From contig JAVJRN010000066.1 in NCBI GenBank assembly GCA_040218415.1, positions 186,001 through 250,000 of the forward strand: a stretch of 64,000 nucleotides of DNA, given 5' to 3'. Of the stretch, positions 44,834 to 53,600 are shown piece after piece. A program made the position numbers and the translations under genes. The stretch's first letter is position 1. Every line of letters starts with the position of its first letter. The stretch is from JAVJRN01 sp040218415. GTDB taxonomy: Bacteria; Bacteroidota; Bacteroidia; Cytophagales; Cyclobacteriaceae. The notes beneath the pieces are model-generated. The model did not search any database. It saw nothing but the letters and a program-made list of their open reading frames with translations, and was not told where the DNA came from.

Positions 44834-46249
44834 ATGAAAAAAATTGAATTAATAACCAAAACTTTGGTGGCGGTATATCTGCTCCTTTCCGTAGTTTCCT
44901 GTCTAGACACAGACAAAGAACCAGGCATAGAAGAAAATCAAAATCTGCTGGATAACGCCAATATAGAATCCAAGGCTCCAATAACACCTACCGAGAAGGG
45001 TCAAGTATCTATAACAGGGGGTTTGAAAACAGGAAGATTCGATCAGTTTGCTATCAATGACCAAGGAGACTTGATCAATCTTGCAGTATCTGCTATTTAT
45101 TCTATCAGCAACAGACATTTGGAAGACCCGACTGATTACGCTACCAGATTCAAATTCAACAAAATCTCCTCGAATCTTACACTGTCCGAGAACCTAATCG
45201 AAATTCCTGTGACTGATCAAGAGATAATTCCTCAGGAAGTACTAACAGACAAAATGGCCTATGCCGGAGTACTCAGAAAGTCAATTACTGGAAAAATGAT
45301 TGTAGATCACGAAGGAATGTATTTTTTCGACCCTCTATCTTTGCAATACATCAGTTATCTGAGTGAATCAAAAAAGGATTTTGGGCTCCTTTGGAACAAT
45401 ATATCAACTGCACAGCATTCATTCATAGAAGAATCTGAGGGTACTTATCTCTATTTTGGAACGAGTAACGCAGACCTGAAAAGATCCAGAGTTCATCAGA
45501 TGAAAGCCATGCCCGATGGTAGTTTGCAGCCACAATGGATGCTAAGTGCCAGCCTAGGACAGACTTGGCATCAAATGAGCGATCAAACCTCTGCTTACAT
45601 CTACGATATCATTCCAAGAGATGATGGTAGCTATTTCCTTGTTGGGGAAATTCATCTTGGAAAATATGCGGTAGAGGATGCAGGAACACAGTCAGGCTCT
45701 CTTACTTACAACATCATAGAACCTTATGTAGCACTAGTGGATGAGGCTCAAGATATCATCTGGCAAAAAAAGATGGCCTTCCTTCCGTCCAAAAATAGAA
45801 GTAATGACAGACTACAAAAAGTAGTTCGTACGCCATCAGGTGAGTTTCTATTATTTGGTGCTACAGGAGCCAACCAAGAAGCAGATGCGTCATTTTCAGG
45901 ACTAGAACTCTACAGCATTCTGATGAGCGAAAATGGTAACATTCTAAAAACTACCATTTACAAAGGAACCCGAGACGGTTTAGGCGATGCTATTAGAATC
46001 ATTGGTAATAATTCACCAAATCTAGCTCCAGCCGGTAACCTCATTCAGCGAGTGACAGCCTTTAGCGAGGGCATTGTATTGGACACACATTATCATCAAC
46101 TAAGACTTTCCCATCAAGGCGAACTGATAAGCATATTTACGCACAATCCAGATAATGTAGCGAGCTATACCATACCCCTAGATTATAACACGACTTATCA
46201 TATTCAAGCGGCTGGTGGCACACACACTGTCAAAGTCATGAATTATTGA
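44834..46249 (+). CDS. Large hypothetical lipoprotein, propeller-like
   Basis: The 471-residue product has a lipobox VVSC (about Cys23) and an acidic post-Cys segment ('LDTDKEPGIEENQ'). The mature part shows repeated strands of the type 'YIYDIIPRDDGSYFLVGEI' and 'LQKVVRTPSGEFLLFGATG', typical of propeller proteins that carry 'G-x-Y/F-x-L-x-G' blades. No enzyme motif is visible. It follows the 44250 gene by 17 bases. The element TACAGCATATGCTGTA and a dispersed repeat lie in the 291-base space after it. Confidence 0.65.
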   Translation: MKKIELITKTLVAVYLLLSVVSCLDTDKEPGIEENQNLLDNANIESKAPITPTEKGQVSITGGLKTGRFDQFAINDQGDLINLAVSAIYSISNRHLEDPTDYATRFKFNKISSNLTLSENLIEIPVTDQEIIPQEVLTDKMAYAGVLRKSITGKMIVDHEGMYFFDPLSLQYISYLSESKKDFGLLWNNISTAQHSFIEESEGTYLYFGTSNADLKRSRVHQMKAMPDGSLQPQWMLSASLGQTWHQMSDQTSAYIYDIIPRDDGSYFLVGEIHLGKYAVEDAGTQSGSLTYNIIEPYVALVDEAQDIIWQKKMAFLPSKNRSNDRLQKVVRTPSGEFLLFGATGANQEADASFSGLELYSILMSENGNILKTTIYKGTRDGLGDAIRIIGNNSPNLAPAGNLIQRVTAFSEGIVLDTHYHQLRLSHQGELISIFTHNPDNVASYTIPLDYNTTYHIQAAGGTHTVKVMNY

Positions 46250-46292
46250 ACTGTGTTTATGAAAAACGGTATTTAGAAATTCACGCTCACTT

Positions 46293-46308
46293 TACAGCAT
46301 ATGCTGTA
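46293..46308. promoter_or_regulatory. ACAGCATATG element 3, perfect 16-bp palindrome
   Basis: TACAGCATATGCTGTA is its own reverse complement. It is followed by TTTCA, as is element 2, and preceded by ACGGTAT at 46266. It lies between the genes ending at 46249 and starting at 46541. A perfect palindrome that recurs in related intergenic positions suggests a dimeric regulator site. Confidence 0.5.
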
Positions 46309-46362
46309 TTTCATGTACAAAGGCTATTTAGAATAATTGCTGGAGCCATGATAAAAATAACA

Positions 46363-46435
46363 AATACCAAAAAACACGTACTACAAACCCAAAAAAACAC
46401 TGACCGAAACGGGTGAGACTCAGGATAATTTTGAC
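46363..46435 (+). repeat. Copy C of the dispersed 72-bp repeat
   Basis: This is the fullest copy: AAATACCAAAAAACACGTAC, then ACAAACCCAAAAAAACACTG, then ACCGAAACGGGTGAGACTCA, then GGATAATTTTGA. It matches copy B over its right two thirds and copy A over its left two thirds. It lies 106 bases upstream of the ATG at 46541. Confidence 0.65.
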
Positions 46436-46540
46436 CTATTATTAATCAGACCAAAAGACTTGCAGTTGATGATCCGGTATCTGTTGAAAAATGGGTATCG
46501 GGTCTATCTGAGGGTTGCGGTCACAAACAAAAAAACTGCA

Positions 46541-48322
46541 ATGAATACATTTAAAAACAGATTAGAAGGGACTAAGTCTTTTCTACCAAAACCAAAATTC
46601 TTAGGAATTCTTCTTTTAACAGCCGGATTGGCAAATTTGTCACTCAAGAGTTCCGCACAAATCCCACTTACAGTCAAATCTCTTGATGAAGATGCCCTGC
46701 TTAAAGATGGTATCTGGCGAATAGTAGATGCAGGTATGGAAAACGATGAACCTTTTATCTCCTATGCCAAACTCAACTGTGATATAGATAGAACTTCCAC
46801 TAGCATCACATATAAGTCTAAAAACTGGGAGGTCAATCGACTCTTTTTCGATAAGCAACTAAACTTTCAGCGGTCAGAAGAAAAATCATACGCCACAACA
46901 AGAGACATTCTAAAAGAAGTGCCTATTTGGGGTAATTCGTTCACTCCTACGAACAGAAAACACGAAATTGGAGGTACAATCTCTACTACAGCAAACGCTT
47001 ACTCTATGCCTCAACTGACGACTGACTTCATTGATGAATATTTCGTAATGCCTACAATCAATGTATTTTCCTACAATCTATCAACAACAAAGGTGGAGTT
47101 CCAGACTGTAGCAGGTGGTTCGATGGTCGGTTTTTCGAAAGAGAAAATAACGCCTGAAATGGCCAATCAATGTTGGCAAATACCAATCGCTACAGTCACC
47201 TCTACCACTCCAGTAAAATCTGAAAAAGGTCAACGCTGGATAGCTAATTTAAGCAACCCAATCCCAGGTGGTGGGCATGCCTTATTCGCTACAAGTGGAG
47301 TTATCAATGAACTGGGGAAAGTCCACTATATCTTCAAAAGCTTCGATACAAACGGGGAAGACAGCCAGGAGGTCATCACTTTCGACTACATGCCTTTCGT
47401 CAAATCCTTTGTATTGGATTCTGACCAGCCTCAATCAGACTATGTAATTATCGCTACTGGCGTGGATTACAAAGACAAATCCGGTGTAGGCAAGGCCGAG
47501 CCTCTTGCTACGGAATATTTGCGCGTTGATGGTAAAACCTTAAAAGTAAAAGAGCGCTTCACATTCCAATCTGCCACAACGATGTGGATGGTAGAAAAAG
47601 CGATAGAGAAAGACGGTGCAGTGTATCTAATGGGTCCAGCATCATCTTCCACCTCAGATCTTATTAAATATACCACACCTAGAACTTCCAAATCTCTTCC
47701 AAACTATCAAGTAGCAAAGATCACAAGAGGCAAAGCAGAATATGTTTCTTCTTTTGGTGAAGCTGATTTGGATACTAAAAAAGTAGAAATTGAAAGTAAA
47801 GGTAGGTTCGAATCAAGCGTGATACTTTACCCAAATGATGCGATGAAAGCTTGGGTGAAGGATGGAAAAGTCTATCTCACCGGCCAGCAGGTAGAAGTAG
47901 ATAAACTTGGCCAGCCAAGTTCATTCGGTGCACTTACATTACTGATCGTAGGAAATAATGGTGCATTGGAGGGGTTTTACGGCAAACCTGAGTCAGCACT
48001 CAGTCGTGGCGATATCATGTTCTCCAAAGACGGCAATAATGCCTACTGGACTACTTACGATTACAAGCCGCTCAATTCCGTATCAGGCATCTTAGTTATG
48101 CCGAAAAAGTACTCTTTCATTGCTTCTGAATTATCATTAACCAAAATCGATCTTTCATCTAATAAAATCGTCTTTACTCAGATTTGTGGTGAAGGTGAGT
48201 TTGCTCCTGTAAATGGAAAAGAGGTATTGTTTGACTCAGAAACCCATGTTGCCATCAATGCCCTGAGTCTGGCCAAAAAAGCCAAGGTTAGCGACATTAC
48301 GCTAGTAATGTTTGAAAAGTAA
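46541..48322 (+). CDS. Hypothetical exported protein
   Basis: I choose the ATG at 46541 (593 residues), because it is preceded by the same aaaaactgca leader as the gene at 35061 and leads to a signal peptide ('FLGILLLTAGLANLSLKSSAQ'). The frame extends back to 46460 without a plausible signal. The mature protein has no recognised domain. It contains propeller-like strands ('VYLMGPASSSTSDLIKYTT', 'VYLTGQQVEVDKLGQPSSFG') and few Cys. It is the fifth exported protein in this run and could be periplasmic or outer-surface. A tandem repeat starts two bases after its stop. Confidence 0.65.
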   Translation: MNTFKNRLEGTKSFLPKPKFLGILLLTAGLANLSLKSSAQIPLTVKSLDEDALLKDGIWRIVDAGMENDEPFISYAKLNCDIDRTSTSITYKSKNWEVNRLFFDKQLNFQRSEEKSYATTRDILKEVPIWGNSFTPTNRKHEIGGTISTTANAYSMPQLTTDFIDEYFVMPTINVFSYNLSTTKVEFQTVAGGSMVGFSKEKITPEMANQCWQIPIATVTSTTPVKSEKGQRWIANLSNPIPGGGHALFATSGVINELGKVHYIFKSFDTNGEDSQEVITFDYMPFVKSFVLDSDQPQSDYVIIATGVDYKDKSGVGKAEPLATEYLRVDGKTLKVKERFTFQSATTMWMVEKAIEKDGAVYLMGPASSSTSDLIKYTTPRTSKSLPNYQVAKITRGKAEYVSSFGEADLDTKKVEIESKGRFESSVILYPNDAMKAWVKDGKVYLTGQQVEVDKLGQPSSFGALTLLIVGNNGALEGFYGKPESALSRGDIMFSKDGNNAYWTTYDYKPLNSVSGILVMPKKYSFIASELSLTKIDLSSNKIVFTQICGEGEFAPVNGKEVLFDSETHVAINALSLAKKAKVSDITLVMFEK

Positions 48323-48323
48323 A

Positions 48324-48386
<63 letters not shown>

Positions 48387-48414
48387 AATCTAAAACTTAA
48401 AATCAAATACAATC

Positions 48415-48921
48415 ATGAAAAACATTAAAATCACAACTATTCTCATCTTATTCATTGGCATCCTTGGGTTCTCTTGCTCAGAAGATGAAGATGTAGATAA
48501 AAACGCAAGCATCATAGGTACTTGGACATTCGAATCTCTAGGTGGAGATGTTACGGTTGATGGCACGAATATGTATGATTATCTCGTTGGCCTTGGCTAT
48601 CCTGAAAATGTAGCAACGCAATACAAAAGTGGTTACGAACAGCTAGGAACACAGTTTAGTGGTATTGTGATCACGTTCAAAGCGGACGGCACCTTTACTG
48701 TAGGAAGCAATACTGGTAAGTATACCATGTCAGGAGATAACAAGATATTGACTTTTGAGGATGAAGATCCGGGAGAGGAAGGAGACTCGTACGAGGTGAG
48801 AGTACTCACAGGCTCTTCACTCACGCTGGTAGTAGAAGATGAAGATACGGAAGATTTCAACGATGACGATATAGACGAAATCATCAAAATTTCTCTTGAA
48901 ATCACCTTTAAGAAAAGCTAA
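48415..48921 (+). CDS. Lipocalin-like-domain lipoprotein
   Basis: The 168-residue protein has lipobox GFSC (about Cys21) followed by an acidic run ('SEDEDVDKN'), a pattern linked with surface exposure. The mature domain starts 'IIGTWTFESLGGDVT', contains 'GIVITFKADGTFTV' and 'GKYTMSGDNKILTFEDED', and ends with a strand 'IIKISLEITFKKS'. It is of the length and style of the lipocalin-like (DUF4923/DUF5004-type) domains of Bacteroidota. The ligand is unknown. The upstream heptamer array may affect its expression. Confidence 0.75.
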   Translation: MKNIKITTILILFIGILGFSCSEDEDVDKNASIIGTWTFESLGGDVTVDGTNMYDYLVGLGYPENVATQYKSGYEQLGTQFSGIVITFKADGTFTVGSNTGKYTMSGDNKILTFEDEDPGEEGDSYEVRVLTGSSLTLVVEDEDTEDFNDDDIDEIIKISLEITFKKS

Positions 48922-48954
48922 AGCCACAGTACCTAGAGTAAACCAGTGAACCTC

Positions 48955-48984
48955 GGCTGGTGCAAGCGTCCGCTTGTGCCAGCC
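48955..48984. repeat. Intergenic hairpin in a gene-free stretch
   Basis: GGCTGGTGCAAGCG (48955-48968) and CGCTTGTGCCAGCC (48971-48984) form a 14-bp stem, with two positions pairable only as G-U in RNA. Sequences with the same GCTGGC-AAGC flavour occur at 55908, 57854 and 58013, suggesting a REP-like family. The rest of 48922-49384 shows no gene or RNA I can support. Confidence 0.5.
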
Positions 48985-49384
48985 AATAAAAACCCCAAAC
49001 TTCCCCGCAGATGACTACCGAGACCAAATTTCGGGACTTGTTGTTTACTGCTTATACCATTTTATACCAAATGCCTTAGATTCACCGCCAAGCTGAATGA
49101 CGAGTGATAAAAAAACAAAGATGATCATAGATCATTGCAGATATTCACCACTCAATCAGTGCGACTTTAATAAATAGAATGATATAGTATATACCTGCAA
49201 TATTGTGCGCTGTACTTGATTGTTAAGGCTATTGCTAAAACACATTTAAAGACTCTTCAAGAAATTGGTGTAGCATTTTAATTGTACAAAAATCATCAGA
49301 CACCTGAATTCATACAACGGGAAAAATTTCTGTAAAGCGGCGCGGAATATTACGGATATATTCCAAAAACAAGAAAAGTTTTAA

Positions 49385-49412
49385 TACATTTGTCTTGTTA
49401 ATAAAGACAAAT
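49385..49412 (+). promoter_or_regulatory. Promoter and inverted-repeat operator of the Xre/RES pair
   Basis: TACATTTG at 49385-49392 fits the TAnnTTTG -7 consensus. Overlapping it, ATTTGTCTT (49388-49396) and AAGACAAAT (49404-49412) form a perfect 9-bp inverted repeat with a 7-base spacer, just before the ATG at 49416. The position is ideal for self-repression by the Xre antitoxin. Confidence 0.65.
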
Positions 49413-49415
49413 GAC

Positions 49416-49856
49416 ATGGGGAGTTATACAAGTGATAAAGAAAATAATCCGCAATCAGTAGCTGAAGCAGCAGTAGCCTACGATACACCCTTCAAGAAAA
49501 TACATCTCTCACGTAGTGGCCTCAATAGTGCTTTCGTGAACGATCTTATGTCCAAGTATGGCTTCAGCAAGGCGGAGCTTGCACGCCTCATTGATGTCTC
49601 ACCAAAAACCATAGAAAGGCACTTTCAAGCGGATAAGACCTTCACAGGGCTTCAAGCTGAGCGGCTACTACTGCTTGCAGAGCTTTATCAGCAGGGCTCA
49701 TCAGTATTCGGGAGCCAAGTCAAGTTTCTGAAATGGCTCAACCATGAGATTGCGGCTTTAGAGGGAAGCAAGCCACGCTCATGGTTAGATACACACCATG
49801 GCATTCAGATAATTTCAGATGAGATCGGGCGCATACAGCATGGTATATTTTCATGA
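49416..49856 (+). CDS. Xre/MbcA/ParS-family antitoxin
   Basis: From the ATG at 49416 the protein is 146 residues; a TTG at 49395 would add seven residues but lies inside the operator. An N-terminal Xre-like helix-turn-helix is visible at about 45-80 ('LMSKYGFSKAELARLIDVSP', 'KTIERHFQADKTFTG'). A C-terminal MbcA/ParS/Xre toxin-binding domain spans about 85-146 and includes 'FLKWLNHEIAALEGSKPRSW' followed by 'LDTHHGIQIISDEIGRIQHG'. This is the standard antitoxin of RES toxins. Its last codons overlap the start of the RES gene by four bases. Confidence 0.9.
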   Translation: MGSYTSDKENNPQSVAEAAVAYDTPFKKIHLSRSGLNSAFVNDLMSKYGFSKAELARLIDVSPKTIERHFQADKTFTGLQAERLLLLAELYQQGSSVFGSQVKFLKWLNHEIAALEGSKPRSWLDTHHGIQIISDEIGRIQHGIFS

Positions 49857-50290
49857 TTGTCTACAGAATATGTCAAACTTATCCGCCGACTTATGACCCA
49901 ATTGATGGTGAAGGTGCGTCGCTATTTGGTGGCAGATGGAATCCAAAAGGAACCCCTGCTGTTTATACTGCCTCCTCTCTTGCTCTGGCGAGATGTGAGA
50001 TTGCAAGACATGTGAGTCTGGATGAAATTCCAGATGATTTTCGAGTATACGAAATCGATATACCCGATACTCAGCAGGTAGAGCCATCCCCACTCCCCAA
50101 AGGCTGGAAAAACAACCATGATTGGAGAACCACTCAAGCCGTTGGTGCACAATACCTTTCAGATCTAAATGTGCTTAGTCTCAAAGTACCCTCTCTATGT
50201 GATCCTCATTCATATAACCTTATTTTGAATCCAGCGAGCGCGAATTATGGCCTGGTGAAAGTGGTTCGGAGCTATCCTTTTGAACCTTAA
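49853..50290 (+). CDS. RES-domain toxin (NAD-depleting)
   Basis: The 145-residue protein has a complete RES domain: Arg28 in 'FGGRWNPKGTPAVYTA' with Tyr38, Glu49 in 'ALARCEIARH', and Ser114 in 'LSLKVPSLCD', followed by 'NLILNPASANYGLV'. In studied members these Arg, Tyr, Glu and Ser residues line the active site that degrades NAD+ by phosphorolysis or hydrolysis, causing growth arrest. The start overlaps the antitoxin stop (ATGA), indicating coupling. All key residues are present, so the toxin looks intact. Confidence 0.9.
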   Translation: MIVYRICQTYPPTYDPIDGEGASLFGGRWNPKGTPAVYTASSLALARCEIARHVSLDEIPDDFRVYEIDIPDTQQVEPSPLPKGWKNNHDWRTTQAVGAQYLSDLNVLSLKVPSLCDPHSYNLILNPASANYGLVKVVRSYPFEP

Positions 50291-50548
50291 ACTTTAGGAT
50301 TTTAATCGAACGAACTCAAACTGGAATTTTGAACTTTTCAATATTTGCAATCTCATTGATCTCCGAAAATAAATTAAAAGCCATGATCTGTATGATTTAA
50401 CTCAGCGTCGATCATGTACTAATTGATTCTTTTTTTCTCCAATGAGTAGTTACTTAGCGAAGGGTTTAGTGAAGTAATTAACCTTTAATGAAATAGGTTA
50501 GGAATAAGAAAATCTATCATTATAACAAAGCTATGATCATACAAGAGA

Positions 50549-50568
50549 ACAGCATATGGTAAATACTG
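50549..50568. promoter_or_regulatory. ACAGCATATG element 4, upstream of the PAS kinase
   Basis: ACAGCATATG followed by GTAAATACTG lies 40 bases before the ATG at 50608. The left half equals the core of the other three elements; the right half differs, so the palindrome is incomplete. The rest of the 317-base space 50291-50607 shows no gene or hairpin I can support. Confidence 0.35.
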
Positions 50569-50607
50569 AACCTTATTTTTTATGGACTTGAACTTTCGCC
50601 GTGAGTG

Positions 50608-53600
50608 ATGAATGGAAATAAATTAATAGAATTATCAAGAAACATGGTTTGCACCTTTGACATTAAAGGTCATTTCACCTTTGTTAACCCTGCTTTTTGT
50701 AAAATCATGGGGTATACCCAAGATGAAATTGTAATAAAGAAATTCATTGAATTGGTTCACTCAGAAGATGTCGAAAAATCACTCGAAGCATTTAATGGAT
50801 TACAAAAGGGACAAGCAGTTATAGATTTTAAGCATCGCTTTCTACATAAAGATGGCTCCATATTACATATTTCCTGGAATGGGTACTTCATTCCTGACGA
50901 AAATTCCATCTATGCCATTGGAAACAACATCTCCGAACGAGTAGAAGCTCAGGCGAAATTGCAGCGAAGTAGTCAATTACTAGAGGCTTCTCAATCCTTG
51001 GCTGGTGTTGGTGGTTGGGAGGTGGACATTGCCAGTGGCGAACTGTTTTGGACGGCTGAAACTTATCGAATACATGACACTACTCCTGAGGAGTTCGACC
51101 CTACGGTTGATGCAGGTGTGGACTGTTATTTGCCTGAATCTCGCGAAATAATATTGGATGCGCTCAAGCTCGCTATGGAACAAGGCAAAGGCTATGACCT
51201 AGAATTACAGTTAAAAACCACCAAAGACCGCTTCATTCATGTCCGCACCACTTGTGAAGTGACCATTCACAATGGTAAACCTATGAAGTTGACTGGAGCC
51301 TTTCAGGACATTACAAAACAAAAAGTAGGCGAAATATTTCTAAAAGCAAGTGAAGAGAAACTCTCCAATGCTTTCGAAAATGTGCCTACCCCCAATTCTA
51401 TCATAAACCTCAAAACAGGCGAACGCATAGCTGTCAATTTTGCATTCTGTCAAACGTTTGGTTATTCCCGCTCAGAGTTGATCAATAAGAGCATCTTCGA
51501 TATTAATTTGGGTGAAAAGCCCGAAGTATATGACTTAATCGTTTCCTCTCTTCGAGCGAAAGGCAAGCTCTATCGCTTCGCATTTAAAGCACAAACAAAG
51601 ACAGGTGAACAAAGACAGGTGCTTTTGAATGCGTCCAAATTGTACCCAGATAACAACGATATTTTTATTACTTCATTTTTAGACATTACCGAACTAAAAG
51701 AAAAAGAAAAAGAACTTATTCAAAGTGAAGCTTATCTAAAAAAAGTACAGGGATTATCCAAAGTAGGTAGTTGGTATATGGATTTAAAATCAAAAGGAGT
51801 TAACTGGACTAAGGAACTCTATGAAATGTTCGGCCTTGATCTTTCCCTGCCTGCTCCCTCTCTTCCGGAGCAAGAAAAAATGTATACAAAGGATAGCTGG
51901 GAGCTGTTATTAACATCACTGGACAAAACGGTGAAAGAAGGTGTTCCTTATGAACTGGAATTAGAAATCATCAAAAAAGACCAACCCAATGGTTGGATCT
52001 GGACTCGCGGGGAAGTGCTGATAGACGAGCAGGGTGAAATATATGGGTTATATGGAGCGGCCCAAAACATCACGTTTCAAAAAACAAGTTTACTTTTAGC
52101 TCAGGAAGAAAAAAATAAAGCCCAAGAAAGTGAAAATTATTTGAACAGTATTATCAATGCTGCCGGTGATCCCTTATTTGTAACAGATGACCGAAGTAGG
52201 TTATTGCTGGTAAATGATGCTTTTTGCAAAATATTTAACACCAAAGAACAAGAAGTATTAGGAAAAACACTCACTGAATTTGAGACAAACAAGGAACGCG
52301 AAGAATCGCTGGAAATGGATCGACAAGTTTTAGCAACGGGTAAGGAAAGCATCATAGAAGAGACCCTTTCAGTAAAAGGTAAAGTAACTAAAATCATTTC
52401 TACCCGAAAGACTCGCTACATAGATGCTTCAGGACAACAGTATTTGGTGGGTACCATTCACGATCTAACAGAACGTAAGAAGCTGGAAAATGAGCTGAGC
52501 AAATCATTGGAAAAGTCATCACTTGCTGTAAAAGCGGCAAAGCTAGGCGTGTGGACTCTTGAACTTTCCCCAGAATATTTTGATTGGAATGATGAATTAC
52601 TCAATATTTATGACCTCACCCAAGCTGAGTTTCAAGCAGACAATAACGCATGGAAAAACAGAATTCATCCAGATGATCTGACACATGCAAGCGAACATTT
52701 AAACAGGCTTCTGGGGGGAGAGCCTGTATCTGGAGTGGAATTCAGAATCATTCGTAAAGATGGCAAGATTCGGCATTTAGAGGTATCAGGAACGCCCGTG
52801 TACAACAATGCCAATGAACTTGTTCAAATCATAGGAATCAATCGAGATGTGAGTCATATCATAGATGCCAAAGAAGAACTCAAAACAAGTGAAGAAAAAT
52901 TCTCCAGAGCATTCGAAAATGCCCCCAACCCTACTTCCATTTTAAATTTCAAAACAGGAGAACGCCTAGCGGTGAATAATGCTTTCTGCGAAACTTTCGG
53001 GTATTCAAAAGCCGAACTTTTGAAGGAGAATTTTCTATCAAATAATATATCTGAAACCCCCAGTGGATTTAAAGATTTCTTAAACACAATATTTGCAGAA
53101 GGAAAAGCTGATCATTTTCCATTGACCATGCGCGCCAAGTCAGGAGACATACGAACGGTCTTGATCAATAGCACGAAATTGAATCCGAGCGAAGATGATG
53201 TTTATATCACCACATTCATCGATGTGACCGAGCAGAAAAAGTTCGAGCTGGAAATCATCAAGCTATCTACGGCCATTGAGCAAAGTCCAGAAAGTATCGT
53301 CATCACTGATATTGATGGATTTATAGAGTATGCCAATCCAAGTTTCAGTGTAGTGAGTGGATACTCTTTGTCCGAAGCTATTGGGAAAAAGCCCGGAATT
53401 TTACAATCAGGACAGCATCATAAAAAATTCTATGAAAACTTATGGAATACCATTTCGTCGGGGAATATCTGGCACGGTGAATTTTATAATAAAAAGAAAA
53501 ATGGCGAATTGTATTGGGAAAGTGCCAGCATCTCTCCTCTTAAAAATAAAGAAGGCGTCATCACGAATTATGTAGCCATCAAAGAAGATATAACTGAGAA

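Noticed and set aside
48633..48905. 90-codon minus-strand Ser-rich ORF
   Set aside because: It is the complement of the acidic (Glu/Asp-rich) part of the lipocalin-like lipoprotein; a low-complexity shadow.
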